NCBI GenBank assembly: GCA_025463105.1
Contig: JAOAPW010000066.1
Location: forward strand, 1 to 11,207
Length of the DNA stretch: 11,207 bases
Reading direction: 5' to 3'
From: Candidatus Acidiferrum typicum
Lineage (GTDB): Bacteria; Acidobacteriota; Terriglobia; Acidiferrales; UBA7541
Positions within the stretch are counted from its first letter, which is position 1. Each line of letters starts with the position of its first letter. The position numbers and the translations under genes were made by a program. Shown here in pieces: positions 1 through 6,169 of the stretch. Under the pieces are notes generated by a model. It was not told the DNA's origin. It saw only the letters and a list, made by a program, of their open reading frames with translations, and ran no database searches.

Positions 1-918
1 ACGCACGGGCACCCACTCAATTTTTCCGGAAAAATGTATAAATTTATTCCGTACGGCGTGAGCAAGGAAACCGAAACAATCGATTACGACGAATTGGAAC
101 GGCTGGCGTGCGAGCACAATCCAAGAATGATTGTCGCGGGCGCGAGCGCTTACTCACGCATCATCGATTTTCCACGGATGGCGGCAATCGCGCGGGCAGT
201 GGGCGCGCTGCTCTTCGTGGATATGGCCCACATCGCGGGCCTCGTGGCAGGAGGCATGCATCCGAGCCCGGTGCCACATGCGGATTTCGTTTCCACGACG
301 ACGCACAAAACTCTGCGCGGGCCCCGCGGCGGCCTCGTGCTTTGCAAGACTCAGTTCGCGAAGGAACTCGACCGCATCACTTTTCCCGGAACGCAGGGTG
401 GGCCGCTTATGCATATCATCGCTGCGAAGGCTGTGTGCCTGAAGGAAGCGGCCGATCCAGGATTCCGCGAATACGCCAAACAGGTCGTTGCGAACGCCCG
501 CAAGCTCGCCGCCGAAATTTCCAAAGGTGGATTCCGCATCGTCACCGGCGGCACGGACAATCATCTCTTCCTGATCGATCTTTATTCGCGCGGGGTGACC
601 GGGAAGGACGCGCAACCGGCGCTGGACCGCGCGGGCATCACCGTCAACAAAAATTCGATTCCGTTCGACCCGACGCCGCCGATGACGGCGGGTGGAATTC
701 GCCTGGGCACGCCTGCTATAACAACGCGGGGGATGCGCGAAGCGGACATGGAACGCATCGCGGCGTGGATTGCCGAAGTGCTTTCGCACCTGGGCGACGC
801 TGAGCGGGAACGCCGCATTCGCGCCGAAGTGGCTGAGTTTGCGATGCAATTTCCTCTTTACAATCGACGCTGGGATATCACGCCATCCCTGACAGGGAGT
901 CCCGGCGCGTCTCGGTGA
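1..918 (+). CDS. glyA: Serine hydroxymethyltransferase, 5'-truncated by window edge
   Basis: PLP enzyme that interconverts serine plus tetrahydrofolate with glycine plus 5,10-methylene-THF; it is cytosolic and the main source of one-carbon units. The frame is open from base 1 (the first codons read THGHPLNFSGK, a conserved SHMT segment), so the ATG at 34 is internal and the true start is outside; by comparison with E. coli GlyA roughly 125 residues are missing. Visible landmarks are FVDMAHIAGL, with the Asp at 220-222 that contacts the pyridine nitrogen, and STTTHKTLRGPRGG, with the Schiff-base Lys at codon 307-309. The small C-terminal domain ends near QFPLY, where the family normally stops; about 18 further residues (NRRWDITPSLTG...) look like a non-conserved tail. 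The stop overlaps the first possible start of the next gene as GTGA at 915-918, suggesting co-transcription. Identification is secure. Confidence 0.97.
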   Translation, partial: THGHPLNFSGKMYKFIPYGVSKETETIDYDELERLACEHNPRMIVAGASAYSRIIDFPRMAAIARAVGALLFVDMAHIAGLVAGGMHPSPVPHADFVSTTTHKTLRGPRGGLVLCKTQFAKELDRITFPGTQGGPLMHIIAAKAVCLKEAADPGFREYAKQVVANARKLAAEISKGGFRIVTGGTDNHLFLIDLYSRGVTGKDAQPALDRAGITVNKNSIPFDPTPPMTAGGIRLGTPAITTRGMREADMERIAAWIAEVLSHLGDAERERRIRAEVAEFAMQFPLYNRRWDITPSLTGSPGASR

Positions 919-929
919 GCGCAGCGCCG

Positions 930-2069
930 ATGCGTGTAGCGATCGATATCCGTCGCGCCGGCGATTTCGGAGTCGGCACGTACATTCGCAACATCGTCAA
1001 CGAATTTGCGCGCAGCGACGACGAAACCGAATACCTGCTGATCGGGCAACATCGCCACCTGGTGCAACTGGATTCGCTGCCTGAAAATTTCAAGCTGCTC
1101 GAATATACTTCTACACCCGGTTCGTTCCATACACACATGCACTTGCCGTTTCTGCTGCGCAAACACGGCGTGGATATTCTTCACATGCCGTGGTTTTACG
1201 CGCCTGCCATCGTTCCCACCCGGTTGGTGATGACCGTGCACGATCTGACCGACGTGCTTGCGCCGCCGGTCGGAGCAACACCGCTCGTGCAGGCCGGACG
1301 ATTGTATTTTGCGCGCCGGGCGCTGGCGCGTGCGAACAGGATCATGGCGGTTTCGCATTCCTCCAAGCGCGAACTTTCCCGCGTGTTCGGCGTTCCAGAG
1401 GAAAAAATCGAAGTCGTCTACAACGCGCTCGACGAACGATTCCTGCGCGAGCCCATGCCGACCGATGGCGACCGCGTGCTGGAACGTCACGCTGTAACCG
1501 ATCCTTTCGTGCTCTACGCGGGCAATATCAAACCGCAAAAAAACCTGGCGCGTTTGATCGAAGCCTTCGCCGTGGCCAAGGCGGACCTGCGCGATCACCC
1601 GCAATATGCGGGACTGAAATTGCTCCTGATCGGGGATTCCGCGGAGGAACATTCGGATTTACGCCGCGCCGTTCTGCGATCACGAGTGCAGGGCGAGGTG
1701 CGTTTCCTGGGATTTGTGCCGCATCCTGTATTACGAGTTTTTTATTCCCGCGCATCGGCGTTCCTGTTTCCGTCATTGTACGAAGGGTTTGGTTTGCCGC
1801 CCCTGGAAGCGATGGCGCACGGGACGCCAGTGCTGACTTCCAGCGCGTCATCATTGCCGGAAGTGTTCGAAGACGCTGCTCTACTCGTAAATCCGGAAAA
1901 CGTTTTTGAGATTGCGCGCGGGATCCGGCAAATCCTGACAGAAGACGTAACGCGAGAAGCGCTGATCCGCCGCGGACACGAGTTGGTGCGGAAATATTCC
2001 TGGGAGCGTTCCGCGGGCCAGGTGCGAGACGTGTACCGGGCCGTGCTTGCCGGAAATTCGTCGAAGTAG
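930..2069 (+). CDS. GT4 family glycosyltransferase (MtfB-like)
   Basis: Retaining GT-B fold glycosyltransferase that probably adds a sugar from a nucleotide-sugar donor to a cell-surface glycan or lipid-linked acceptor; donor and acceptor cannot be read from the sequence. Counting residues from the GTG at 915, the N-terminal Rossmann half opens with MRVAIDIRRAGDFGVGTY. A linker segment MAVSHSSKRELSRVF follows, then the C-terminal half from YAGNIKPQKNLARLIEAF. The donor-binding EX7E motif is complete (E290 GFGLPPL E298), followed by AHGTPVLTS and ALLVNP. Length (379 residues from ATG 930) is normal for the family. I chose ATG 930 because the conserved N-terminus begins there and GGTGAG lies 10 bases upstream; GTG 915, which overlaps the glyA stop, would add five residues. 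Its pairing with glyA is probably positional. The stop codon lies inside the palindrome at 2066-2107. The family call is strong; the substrate is unknown. Confidence 0.9.
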   Translation: MRVAIDIRRAGDFGVGTYIRNIVNEFARSDDETEYLLIGQHRHLVQLDSLPENFKLLEYTSTPGSFHTHMHLPFLLRKHGVDILHMPWFYAPAIVPTRLVMTVHDLTDVLAPPVGATPLVQAGRLYFARRALARANRIMAVSHSSKRELSRVFGVPEEKIEVVYNALDERFLREPMPTDGDRVLERHAVTDPFVLYAGNIKPQKNLARLIEAFAVAKADLRDHPQYAGLKLLLIGDSAEEHSDLRRAVLRSRVQGEVRFLGFVPHPVLRVFYSRASAFLFPSLYEGFGLPPLEAMAHGTPVLTSSASSLPEVFEDAALLVNPENVFEIARGIRQILTEDVTREALIRRGHELVRKYSWERSAGQVRDVYRAVLAGNSSK

Positions 2070-2107
2070 GGGCACGGTTCACCGTGAACGGCATTCTGTG
2101 CCCCTAC
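2066..2107. repeat. GTAG/CTAC palindrome (REP-like) at convergent gene ends
   Basis: A perfect 10-bp inverted repeat, GTAGGGGCAC at 2066-2075 against GTGCCCCTAC at 2098-2107, encloses 22 bases. Within it, CACGGT-TC-ACCGTG (2073-2086) can form a competing inner hairpin. The left arm contains the TAG stop of the glycosyltransferase (2067-2069) and the right arm contains the TAG stop of the M67 gene on the other strand (2104-2106). There is no T-run on either side, so it would be an unusual intrinsic terminator, but as a 3' stem for both transcripts it may halt polymerase or protect the ends. The GTAG base resembles REP units mobilised by RAYT (Y1) transposases; that link is an inference. Confidence 0.7.
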
Positions 2108-2517
2108 ACGTTGACGATTACTATTTCGAGTTCCTCCACGTGGCCATCGCGGATGGAGAATGCGCGGACCGGATTTGGCGCGGCGGCCAGCGGTGAAATG
2201 ATGAAGTATGCCTGGTACGGGTAGGCGGCCAGCTCAACATCGCTCGGTGACGGGAAGTTTTCAGTGGCCGGATGCGAATGATAAATGCCCAGGTGGTCCA
2301 AGCCTTTTTCGCGCATTTGCCGGAAGAGCGGGAACAATTCCTGAGGAGCGACTTCATAGGCGGTTGGGCTGGCTAGAACGTTCTTCGCGGGAAAACTCTT
2401 CGTGATAACTCCATCGACGCCGGCAAGCAGGCCGCAGCATTCCATACGCGACTCGCTGCGCGCATGGCGCAGCATTTCTTCAACGATTCGGGCGCGCACG
2501 CGGATTTCTTGAGGCAT
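2104..2517 (-). CDS. M67 family (JAMM/MPN+) metallopeptidase
   Basis: Small zinc isopeptidase-like protein of 137 residues, the usual size for single-domain bacterial JAMM proteins. The full catalytic set is present: Glu26 in ECCGLL, then H80-S-H82-P, S90 and D93 in the HxH-x10-D arrangement. Family members such as mycobacterial Mec trim ubiquitin-like sulfur carriers (CysO, ThiS/MoaD type) during cysteine or cofactor synthesis; others are uncharacterised. No ubiquitin-like protein, E1-like enzyme or cysteine synthase is next to it, so the substrate is not indicated by context. It lies 97 bases downstream of the repeat-protein gene on the same strand, behind a small hairpin, and has no clear Shine-Dalgarno (the nearest AAGG is about 15 bases from the ATG). 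It may have its own promoter or low expression. Its stop lies in the palindrome shared with the converging glycosyltransferase gene. Confidence 0.88.
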   Translation of the reverse strand: MPQEIRVRARIVEEMLRHARSESRMECCGLLAGVDGVITKSFPAKNVLASPTAYEVAPQELFPLFRQMREKGLDHLGIYHSHPATENFPSPSDVELAAYPYQAYFIISPLAAAPNPVRAFSIRDGHVEELEIVIVNV

Positions 2518-2598
2518 GCGCGCCAGTGTACCTTACGCGTGTCGGCCAAGCGACAGCGGATGTAAGTTTCATTTGGAGCCCACGAGTTAATTGACGGC

Positions 2599-2614
2599 TC
2601 GAAGCAGACTTCGA
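2599..2614 (-). terminator. Small hairpin directly after the repeat-protein stop
   Basis: TCGAAG-TCTG-CTTCGA on the - strand, a perfect 6-bp stem with a 4-base loop, starts at the base after the TAA of the repeat-protein gene. No U-run follows, so it is at best a weak terminator or a 3' end stabiliser. The rest of the 97-base gap up to the M67 start shows no convincing promoter. Confidence 0.3.
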
Positions 2615-3217
2615 TTAGACAGTAACGTTCAGGCTGCCGGCCGGCGCTGGAATACTCGCGCCACCGGAGCCGGAAGGTTGAGAAGATGAGAAGCCGCCGA
2701 TTTGCTGGATATCATTCTGGAGCGTCGAAAAAGCTGCCTGGGCCGCGGAAAGATTTCCCGACTGCAGAGAATTTGCCAACTGGCTGAAATCCTGTGCCAG
2801 CGAACTGCTCTGCTGGCCTGAGGAGGAACCGTTCGAGCTTTCCACATGATGATGGTGATTGTGACGGCCAGACACCTGTGCGTTATTTTGAGGCGCGTCC
2901 TGCTGAATGGTTGTGAAGTCCTGTTGAGCCGCCTGCAAGTTTCCCGACTGCAAATCTTGTCCAAGTTTTGCGAACGCCTGCACCACGGGGTTGGCGCTAT
3001 TAGCAGTGGTAGAGGTATTGTTTTGCAATACGGACGACAGATCATGGGACAACGTGCTGAAATCTGATTGTGCCTGCGACAAATTGCCCGCTTGAAGATC
3101 CTGTCCCAACTGCTTAAATTCACTTCGGATTTGCTGAAACGGATTTTGCTGATTTTGCGGATTCTGTGTCCCGCTCAAAGTGGAAAGAATGCTACTCGCG
3201 ATACCGATCACGGACAT
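2615..3217 (-). CDS. Uncharacterised Gln/Ser/Asn-rich protein with three 27-residue repeats
   Basis: I do not recognise a named family. The 200-residue product has three parts. Residues 1-33 form an uncharged start (MSVIGIASSILSTLSGTQ, then a QN-rich stretch; the first charged residue is R31). Three 27-residue repeats follow at 34-60, 82-108 and 144-170, each like FxQLxxDLQSGNLSxAQ and ending in FSTLQxD; these probably form paired amphipathic helices. The linkers are Ser/Asn/Gln-rich, with a histidine cluster at 119-124 that could bind metal, and the C-terminus ends in SLNVTV. There is no Lys/Arg-led Sec signal peptide, transmembrane helix or lipobox. The start is well set: GAGGTGA lies four bases upstream of the ATG. 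The gene is preceded by a consensus sigma-28 promoter, which suggests the motility regulon. The uncharged Ser/Thr/Gln/Asn-rich N-terminus would also fit export through the flagellar type III system; this is inference. A structural, adhesive or regulatory role cannot be told apart here. Confidence 0.8.
   Translation of the reverse strand: MSVIGIASSILSTLSGTQNPQNQQNPFQQIRSEFKQLGQDLQAGNLSQAQSDFSTLSHDLSSVLQNNTSTTANSANPVVQAFAKLGQDLQSGNLQAAQQDFTTIQQDAPQNNAQVSGRHNHHHHVESSNGSSSGQQSSSLAQDFSQLANSLQSGNLSAAQAAFSTLQNDIQQIGGFSSSQPSGSGGASIPAPAGSLNVTV
2708..3118 (-). repeat. Three 27-codon repeats inside the repeat-protein gene
   Basis: The units lie at 3038-3118, 2894-2974 and 2708-2788, all in frame. The shared protein core is LQ(A/S)GNL(S/Q)xAQ, flanked by Phe at positions 1 and 20. 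At DNA level units two and three share the longest exact stretches (around TTTCCCGACTGCA, + strand), while unit one has drifted more, so the second duplication appears younger. Spacers of 21 and 35 codons between units differ in length and composition. Confidence 0.8.
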
Positions 3218-3220
3218 TTT

Positions 3221-3250
3221 TCACCTCATCGGAATTGTTCAATCAATTCC
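3221..3250 (-). promoter_or_regulatory. Leader stem-loop plus Shine-Dalgarno of the repeat-protein gene
   Basis: On the - strand GGAATTG-ATTGAA-CAATTCC forms a perfect 7-bp stem with a 6-base loop (3231-3250). It ends three bases before the Shine-Dalgarno GAGGTGA (3221-3227), which leaves the SD exposed. The hairpin would sit in the 5' leader of the sigma-28 transcript and could stabilise the RNA or be a protein or RNA contact site. The SD is convincing; the role of the stem is inferred. Confidence 0.5.
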
Positions 3251-3279
3251 GGCACTCGTTGCCATACCATTCAGATAGT

Positions 3280-3306
3280 TTATCGGCCACCAGGCAAAAA
3301 ACTTTA
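3280..3306 (-). promoter_or_regulatory. Sigma-28 (FliA-type) promoter, exact consensus match
   Basis: Read on the - strand, TAAAGTTT (3306-3299) is followed by an 11-base spacer and GCCGATAA (3287-3280). This equals the enterobacterial FliA consensus TAAAGTTT-N11-GCCGATAA at all 16 positions and in spacing. It points at the repeat-protein gene, with a predicted start of transcription near 3273 and a leader of about 55 bases. In about 22,400 possible placements on both strands, a chance exact 16-base match is expected roughly 5 in a million. The remaining assumption is that the organism has a FliA-type sigma factor. Confidence 0.82.
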
Positions 3307-3599
3307 ACTTGCCTGCAAGAGTTCCGCCCAGTTCGCTCGCGTCCCGGAGCAGCCGCGCGGTGTAAGAAGCACGCTCGTTGCCAGAGCCACAAATTCAGAT
3401 GAACTGGCACAAGGGCGTCTCTCCATTCAAGTTACGATTGACAGGAGTTTGCGTTTTTTCAAATTGCGCGGCTCAGCAGGCAGGAAAGTCCTAACTCGAG
3501 CGGAAACGGGCAAAATTTGCCTGACCGTCAAACAGAATCAGCGCATGGCAATGAGATAAAGGAGAAATGTTCGGAAACGGAACATGAGGGAGAAGCTGC
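3307..3599. other. Non-coding stretch between ftsZ and the repeat-protein promoter
   Basis: Together with the promoter and leader this makes a gap of 426 bases (3218-3643) with no credible gene. It holds a 13-base palindrome GGCAAA-A-TTTGCC at 3509-3521 and a 6-bp stem ATGTTC/GAACAT at 3567-3585. Neither is tied to a function. A 40-codon reading frame on the - strand from 3426 has no ribosome site. No RNA gene is recognised. Confidence 0.4.
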
Positions 3600-3622
3600 C
3601 GGGGCGCCACGAAGGCGCCCCG
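3600..3622 (-). terminator. GC hairpin downstream of ftsZ
   Basis: A 9-bp perfect stem, CGGGGCGCC against GGCGCCCCG on the - strand with loop TTCGT, begins 22 bases after the ftsZ TAA. The downstream bases (GGCAGCTTCTCC) have no U-run, so termination may need Rho or the stem may only block 3' exonucleases. Its position at the end of the division cluster makes it the probable operon boundary. Confidence 0.5.
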
Positions 3623-3643
3623 CAGAAAATTCAGATCGAAGCG

Positions 3644-4831
3644 TTACGCCTTTTGTGCCGCGCGCCGCAGGAATGTCGGAACGTCCAGATCGTCCGCGGT
3701 AGCAGTATTCTCCTGGTGAATTACTTCGTTGACGACGGGACGCTGCGGCGCTTCCTGGATAACTTCTTCGGGCTCGACAACAACGAGTTCTTCGCGCCCA
3801 GCCTTCCAGGTCTTTGGCAAGAATGCAGGCTTTTGGTGCGGCTGCCTGCGGGCCGCTTCGCGGAATCCCGCGGCGATGACGGTAATTTTCACTTGTTCCT
3901 TCATGGCATCATCCATTACGGCGCCAAAAATAATGTTGGCATTTTCGTGCGCAGCTTTCTGAATGACGGAAGAGGCCTCGTGCACTTCATGAAGCGTGAG
4001 GCTGGAAGATCCGCAAATGTTGATGAGAATGCCCTGCGCGCCCTGAATCGAATTGTCTTCGAGCAGCGGGCTGTTGATGGCGCGATTAGCAGCATCGACG
4101 GCGCGATTGGAACCGGAAGCGACGGCGGTGCCCATGACGGCGTAGCCCTGTCCCTGCATGATGGTCCGAACGTCAGCGAAGTCGCGATTGACGATCCCGG
4201 GAATTGTGATGATGTCGCTGATACCCTGTACGGCCTGGCGAAGAATATCGTCGGCGATGCGGAACGCCTCGAAGAAGCTGGTTCCGGTTTCGACCGTCTC
4301 CATGAGGCGCTCGTTCGGGATGACGATCACGGTGTCCACGCAGCCGACCAGCTCGGAGAGGGCCTGCTCAGCCTGCTGCTGGCGGCGCTTGCCTTCGAAT
4401 GCGAAAGGCTTGGTGACGACGGCGACGGTAAGCGCGCCGAGCTCGCTTGCCAAAGACGCGACGACGGGAGCCGCTCCGCTGCCTGTGCCGCCGCCGAGGC
4501 CGGTGGTAAGAAAAATCATGTCCGAGCCTTCGAGCGCTTCAATGATTTTGTCGGTATCCTCGAGCGCGGCTTTGCGGCCTACTTCAGGATTGGCGCCCGC
4601 GCCGAGTCCCTTGGTCAGCTTGCCGCCGATCTGAAGTTTGACCGGCGCTTGTGAAAGTTTGAGCGCCTGCAAATCCGTGTTTGCGGCGATAAACTCGACG
4701 CCCTCAACCTTGGCGCGAATCATGCGGTTCACAGCGTTGCATCCGCCGCCGCCCACGCCGATCACTTTGATCTTGGCGCCGTTTTGATTTTCTTCGCTGA
4801 ATGAAATTCGGATTCCTGCGTCTTTCGCCAT
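3644..4831 (-). CDS. ftsZ: Cell division GTPase FtsZ
   Basis: Tubulin homologue that polymerises on GTP into the Z-ring at midcell and recruits the divisome. The 395 residues show the nucleotide-binding GVGGGGCNAVNRM (residues 25-37), the tubulin signature GGGTGSG (113-119), and the catalytic T7 loop NRDFAD (215-220) with the Asp pair kept. A short linker of about 60 residues follows the core. The C-terminal peptide DLDVPTFLRR (381-390) is the docking site for FtsA and other partners. I start it at ATG 4831: GGAGG (4838-4842) lies six bases upstream and conserved sequence begins there. The frame stays open up to 4918, but that would run into ftsA. ftsA ends 49 bases upstream. It is the last gene of the dcw block, followed by a GC hairpin. 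Confidence 0.98.
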   Translation of the reverse strand: MAKDAGIRISFSEENQNGAKIKVIGVGGGGCNAVNRMIRAKVEGVEFIAANTDLQALKLSQAPVKLQIGGKLTKGLGAGANPEVGRKAALEDTDKIIEALEGSDMIFLTTGLGGGTGSGAAPVVASLASELGALTVAVVTKPFAFEGKRRQQQAEQALSELVGCVDTVIVIPNERLMETVETGTSFFEAFRIADDILRQAVQGISDIITIPGIVNRDFADVRTIMQGQGYAVMGTAVASGSNRAVDAANRAINSPLLEDNSIQGAQGILINICGSSSLTLHEVHEASSVIQKAAHENANIIFGAVMDDAMKEQVKITVIAAGFREAARRQPHQKPAFLPKTWKAGREELVVVEPEEVIQEAPQRPVVNEVIHQENTATADDLDVPTFLRRAAQKA

Positions 4832-4837
4832 CTTTGT

Positions 4838-4842
4838 CCTCC
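4838..4842 (-). promoter_or_regulatory. Ribosome binding site of ftsZ
   Basis: GGAGG within GGGGGAGGA, six bases before ATG 4831. It is the strongest Shine-Dalgarno in the cluster, in keeping with the high FtsZ level needed, and it decides the start over the longer open frame. Confidence 0.85.
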
Positions 4843-4880
4843 CCCGGAAAATTGATCCTGCCGCGCCGGAGTTTTTGTTG

Positions 4881-6095
4881 TTACCCGCCGGCGAACATGC
4901 TTTTAATCTTTGACACAAAGTTCCCAGGCCGCTGGGGCGCCTGACGCCGGGCTCGCGCGCCGTAAAGCAGCAGACCGACCACCGTGGCGTACTCGGGCTG
5001 GGTAAGCTCTTGGGGCATGCCTTCCAGGCCGCGCGGCGTGGCCAGGCGCACAGGCAAATTAAACATGCGCTCGGCGAGTTCCGTCAGACCTTTCAGGTGT
5101 GCGCCGCCGCCGGATAGTACCAGACCGGCTGGGATCAGCGCGGTAAAACCGCCGCGCTGCAATTCATCGCGAACCAGTGAGAGCAATTCATGCGCCCGCG
5201 GTTCGAGGATTTCGTTCAGCATCCGCGTGAAGATTGTGCGCGGAGGACGGTCGCCAACACTGGCGATTTCGATGGGATGATCTTCCAGAATCAGATCCTT
5301 GAAGACGCATCCGTGCTCGCGCTTGATCTTTTCCGCTCCAGGGATTGGCGTGCGAAGTCCCACGGCAAGATCGTTCGTGAAATGATCGCCCCCCACGGGA
5401 ATCGCCGCTGCATGCCGCAGCATGCCGTTGCCGAAGACAACGAGTTCGGCTGTGCCGCCGCCAATATCAAGCAGGCAGCAACCGAGTTCGCGTTCATCCT
5501 GCGTGAGGCAGGATTCCGCCGAAGCCAGCGGCTCGAGCACCGTGTCCGCCACTTCGATGCCCGCCTGATTCACGGCGGTCACCAGATTCTGCATGGCGGA
5601 TGCGGATGTGGTCACCAGATGAACGTTGACTTCCAGGCGCTGGCCCACCATGGACATGGGATCGCGAATGTTGTCCTGGGCGTCGATAAGAAATTCCTGG
5701 GGAAGTACGTGCAGGATGACGCGGTCGTCTGGCAGGGTGATGTTGCGCGCGGCATCCACGGAGCGCTTGATGTCGTCGCGATCGATGTCGCGCGGGCGAT
5801 GGCCGAGCGTGATGCCGCCGCGGCTGTTGACACCGCGAATGTGGCTGCCGGCAACGCCGACAATCGCGCGTTCAACGGGAACGCCGGCAATACTTTCGGC
5901 TTCTTCAATAGCGCGGCGGATCGAAGTCGCCGTCGCGCCCAGATTGGCAATCAGTCCCTTGCGCAGGCCTTTCGATTCAGCCGCGCCCATGGAGATGAAC
6001 TTCGCTGCCCCGGAGTCGTCCACTTCGCTGAGGATGGCGCACGTTTTCGTGCTCCCAACATCCAGCGCCACCAAATACTTCTCTTTCTTGCTCAA
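4881..6095 (-). CDS. ftsA: Cell division protein FtsA
   Basis: Actin-like ATPase that anchors FtsZ filaments to the inner membrane and signals to the septal synthase. Counted from the TTG start (404 residues), phosphate-1 is VALDVGSTKT (9-18). The SHS2-type 1C domain follows, phosphate-2 is DIGGGTAEL (210-218), and the adenosine motif is LSGGGAHLKGL (327-337). The amphipathic membrane hook is GNFVSKIKSMF near the C-terminus (391-401). Two starts compete. TTG 6095 has AAGGAG seven bases upstream and gives the family-typical LSKKEKYLVALDVG. GTG 6173 overlaps the ftsQ stop as GTGA but lacks a Shine-Dalgarno and adds 26 non-conserved residues. I prefer TTG. It lies between ftsQ and ftsZ, the canonical dcw order. 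Confidence 0.96.
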   Translation of the reverse strand: MSKKEKYLVALDVGSTKTCAILSEVDDSGAAKFISMGAAESKGLRKGLIANLGATATSIRRAIEEAESIAGVPVERAIVGVAGSHIRGVNSRGGITLGHRPRDIDRDDIKRSVDAARNITLPDDRVILHVLPQEFLIDAQDNIRDPMSMVGQRLEVNVHLVTTSASAMQNLVTAVNQAGIEVADTVLEPLASAESCLTQDERELGCCLLDIGGGTAELVVFGNGMLRHAAAIPVGGDHFTNDLAVGLRTPIPGAEKIKREHGCVFKDLILEDHPIEIASVGDRPPRTIFTRMLNEILEPRAHELLSLVRDELQRGGFTALIPAGLVLSGGGAHLKGLTELAERMFNLPVRLATPRGLEGMPQELTQPEYATVVGLLLYGARARRQAPQRPGNFVSKIKSMFAGG

Positions 6096-6102
6096 ACCGC
6101 CG

Positions 6103-6108
6103 CTCCTT
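6103..6108 (-). promoter_or_regulatory. Ribosome binding site deciding the ftsA TTG start
   Basis: AAGGAG on the - strand, seven bases before TTG 6095, inside the frame that runs up to GTG 6173. The strong site and good spacing favour the shorter FtsA. Confidence 0.65.
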
Positions 6109-6169
6109 GGAGATTTCCATCCGGCCCAGGCGGGGACGCGCCCAAAACGGATTCTCTCAAAAAACCTTT

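Noticed and set aside
886..898. TCCCTG-A-CAGGGA palindrome near the end of glyA
   Set aside because: It is short, has a one-base centre and lies in coding sequence; there is no sign of function.
3307..3426. A 40-codon reading frame on the - strand (MERRPCASSS...) ahead of the repeat-protein gene
   Set aside because: It has no Shine-Dalgarno and no recognisable composition, and its end runs into the -35 box of the sigma-28 promoter.
3438..3466. TTGACA on the + strand as a sigma-70 -35 box
   Set aside because: Seventeen bases on, the sequence is AAATTG rather than a TATAAT-like -10, and no + strand gene follows.
3509..3521. Palindrome GGCAAA-A-TTTGCC as an operator
   Set aside because: It is more than 200 bases upstream of the promoter and a 6-bp half-site is not rare enough to claim regulator binding.
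3584..4654. Long + strand reading frame (356 codons) opposite ftsZ
   Set aside because: It is a shadow frame of the highly conserved ftsZ gene.
4832..4918. 29-residue N-terminal extension of FtsZ
   Set aside because: It would overlap ftsA, has no ribosome site and is not FtsZ-like, while ATG 4831 has an excellent Shine-Dalgarno.
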